DNA from: NCEH01 sp040049195 | Lineage (GTDB): Bacteria > Pseudomonadota > Alphaproteobacteria > Rhizobiales > Xanthobacteraceae | Assembly (NCBI RefSeq): GCF_040049195.1 | Contig: NZ_JBDZDL010000009.1 | Direction: 5' to 3' (one strand) | Length of the DNA stretch: 64,000 bases | Part shown: in pieces, positions 62,645-64,000 of the stretch | How positions within the stretch are numbered: the stretch's first letter is position 1 | Layout of the letters: every line of letters starts with the position of its first letter | Notes under the pieces: generated by a model | The model's input: the letters and a program-made list of their open reading frames with translations, nothing else | Database searches by the model: none | Told to the model about the DNA's origin: nothing | Program-made: the position numbers and the translations under genes

Positions 62645-64000
62645 TCAGATCAGCAGGTCGATGTGCGCGGCGTCGAGCTGGCCCTTGCCGATGAAGCCGA
62701 AGCTCACCGTGCCGTCGTGGCCGATGTCGCCGTTCCAGGCGGCGTTGCGGATCACGTAGCCGTCGGCATCGTGGGACACGATTTCCGCGTTCCAGATGTT
62801 CTCGATCTCGTAGGGCATGTTGATCTCGAGCTGCCAGCCGTGCGCCGCGGTGGCGCCGTCGTTATGGATCTGGATCGAGGCATTGAAGCCGCCGCCCCAG
62901 GAATCCACGCTGGAGAACAGCGCCTGGAGGTCGGTGTCGTGCACCGGCTCGCTCGGCGTCGTCGGGTCGGTGGGAGTCGTGGGCGGCGTCGAAGTCGCGC
63001 CGTCGTCATTGACGATGGTGCCGATGCCGGTGGCATGCGCCAGCGTCGCCCCGGTGGGGTTGGAGAGCACCAGCGAGAAATGCTCGTCGGCTTCCGCCAC
63101 CCGGTCGGCGGTGATGGGGACGGCGATGATCTTGGTCTGCTCCCCCGCGGCGAAGGTGAGCGTGCCGCTGACCGCGGTGAAATCCGCAGCGCCGGCGGTA
63201 TCCGCCACGGTGTGGAAGTCCAGCGTCACCGGCCCGGTTGCCGCCTCGCTGAGCGAAACGGTGAACAAGGCATGGGCCTGCGCGCCCGCGCCGCTGCCCC
63301 CTTCGCCGAAATCGTATTCGATGCCTTCCAGATACGACATCTTGTTGGTGTTCACGGAGGTCCAATCATCCTTCAGGATGCCGCCCGTGTCGCCGGAATT
63401 GGGATTCCACGACCAATAGGTCCAGCTCACGCCCTTGTCGCCGGCCGCGATGTCGTGGGTGCCGTTATTGTCCAGGTCGCCGCCGAGATAGGAGGTGATC
63501 GCCTCCAGCCAGGCGGCATCCTTCGGGTCGGTCAGCTTGGTGCCGAACTCGCCGATATACACCGGGGCGATGTTCTCCTTGTAGATATAGCCCCACATCT
63601 GGTCGAACTTCTCCGGCAAATTGGCCGGATAGGACGGGTCGCTGAACCACGGCTGGGGATAGATCGAGTTCGGATAATCGTGGGCCGAATAGACCAGCTT
63701 GTTGTCCACATCGAGCTCGATGGGGCGGTCGCGCACGCCCATCAGATTGCCGCCCCACCAATAATTATTGCCCTCGTACGTGCCGATGCCCTCGACGAAG
63801 ATCAGCCAGTTGGGATTGACGTCGCCGATGGCGTTGCCGGCGCGCTCGGCGGCCGCCGCCCAGTCGTTGGCGCCGCCGCCGCCCCAGGTGCCGTTATAGG
63901 GCTCGTTGTGGAGATCGGCGCCGATCACGGCGGTGTCGCCGGCATAGCGCTGCGCGAGCATCTGCCAATCGGCAACCCATTGCGCTTCGCTATGGGTCGA
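62645..64000 (-). CDS. GH5 cellulase with Calx-beta and CBM2-like domains (5' end outside window)
   Basis: The last 451 residues of a secreted endoglucanase-type enzyme are present; the frame is open to the right edge, so the start and probable signal peptide are missing. The GH5 catalytic acid is in VIGADLHNEPYNGTWGG and the nucleophile in PVYIGEFGTKL, with SWTYWSWNPNSGDTGGILKD closing the barrel. A Calx-beta domain follows (VSLSEAATGPVTLDFHTVAD through GIGTIVNDDG), then a Thr/Pro linker (TPPTTPTDPTTP). The C-terminal CBM2-like domain has SSVDSWGGGFNASIQIHNDG, WQLEINMPYEI and VIRNAAWNGDIGHDGTVSFG. Secreted cellulases of this build are found in rhizobial relatives. It is convergent with the dehydrogenase gene. 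Confidence 0.9.
   Translation of the reverse strand, partial: STHSEAQWVADWQMLAQRYAGDTAVIGADLHNEPYNGTWGGGGANDWAAAAERAGNAIGDVNPNWLIFVEGIGTYEGNNYWWGGNLMGVRDRPIELDVDNKLVYSAHDYPNSIYPQPWFSDPSYPANLPEKFDQMWGYIYKENIAPVYIGEFGTKLTDPKDAAWLEAITSYLGGDLDNNGTHDIAAGDKGVSWTYWSWNPNSGDTGGILKDDWTSVNTNKMSYLEGIEYDFGEGGSGAGAQAHALFTVSLSEAATGPVTLDFHTVADTAGAADFTAVSGTLTFAAGEQTKIIAVPITADRVAEADEHFSLVLSNPTGATLAHATGIGTIVNDDGATSTPPTTPTDPTTPSEPVHDTDLQALFSSVDSWGGGFNASIQIHNDGATAAHGWQLEINMPYEIENIWNAEIVSHDADGYVIRNAAWNGDIGHDGTVSFGFIGKGQLDAAHIDLLI

Overview
The window reads as a GC-rich chromosome segment from an alphaproteobacterium. The support is an fdsGBACD formate dehydrogenase operon, single-domain families typical of Hyphomicrobiales (DUF3126, DUF2239, DUF6481, CHCC zinc finger), EcfG-type general-stress promoters (GGAAC-N16/17-CGTT) and a parS-like 16-mer. 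A Xanthobacteraceae-like host (Xanthobacter, Ancylobacter, Starkeya type) fits, but that is inference from gene content. No tRNA, rRNA, CRISPR array, transposase or phage gene was seen, and the coding strand changes often, as in ordinary core genome.

Left part (1-16 kb): a bacterial aegerolysin lies divergent from fdsG-fdsB-fdsA-fdsC(fdhD)-fdsD, the soluble NAD-linked Mo formate dehydrogenase with its maturation factors. Then come, mostly on the minus strand, an FAD-linked 2-hydroxyacid dehydrogenase, a His-rich CDF metal exporter, a PcaD-like hydrolase, DUF3126 (TTG start), cysE, another hydrolase and an unrecognised membrane protein. A DUF2239 gene with a near-consensus sigma-70 promoter is divergent from the last of these. 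Next, 15-25 kb: TerC, a Tim44-domain membrane protein with a clear terminator, and an ABC exporter preceded by a 23-codon ORF and a hairpin. These are followed by a CHCC zinc-finger protein, a flavin monooxygenase, treZ and an ABC-F protein.

Centre (21.3-43.5 kb): a large trehalose/alpha-glucan locus. It holds treZ, a GH13 alpha-glucosidase, an unusually long glgE (1094 aa), a treS-maltokinase fusion, glgB, glgX, malQ and treY, the last seven tightly coupled (0-nt junction, ATGA overlaps). Together they encode three routes linking glucan, maltose-1-phosphate and trehalose: TreYZ, TreS and Mak-GlgE-GlgB. Exact EcfG-type promoters sit back to back between the glucosidase and glgE, another exact one precedes a small duplicated SFPASDPP-motif gene just after treY, and a near match precedes treZ. 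I infer that the locus belongs to the general stress regulon.

Right part (43.6-64 kb): a translationally coupled signalling set (hybrid kinase with three receiver domains, CheR, CheB, REC-GGDEF), cbiZ with a 30-codon membrane ORF upstream, and a phnA gene broken by an in-frame amber codon. An unusual exopolysaccharide-like group follows (DUF4434, wecB, BcsB-like without BcsA in view). A perfect palindromic parS 16-mer lies between the BcsB-like gene and tex, hinting that the segment lies in the origin-proximal ParB domain. The window closes with tex, a LysR/aldo-keto reductase divergent pair, a 3-hydroxyisobutyrate dehydrogenase-family protein, and the 3' part of a secreted GH5 cellulase with Calx-beta and CBM2-like domains that runs off the right edge.
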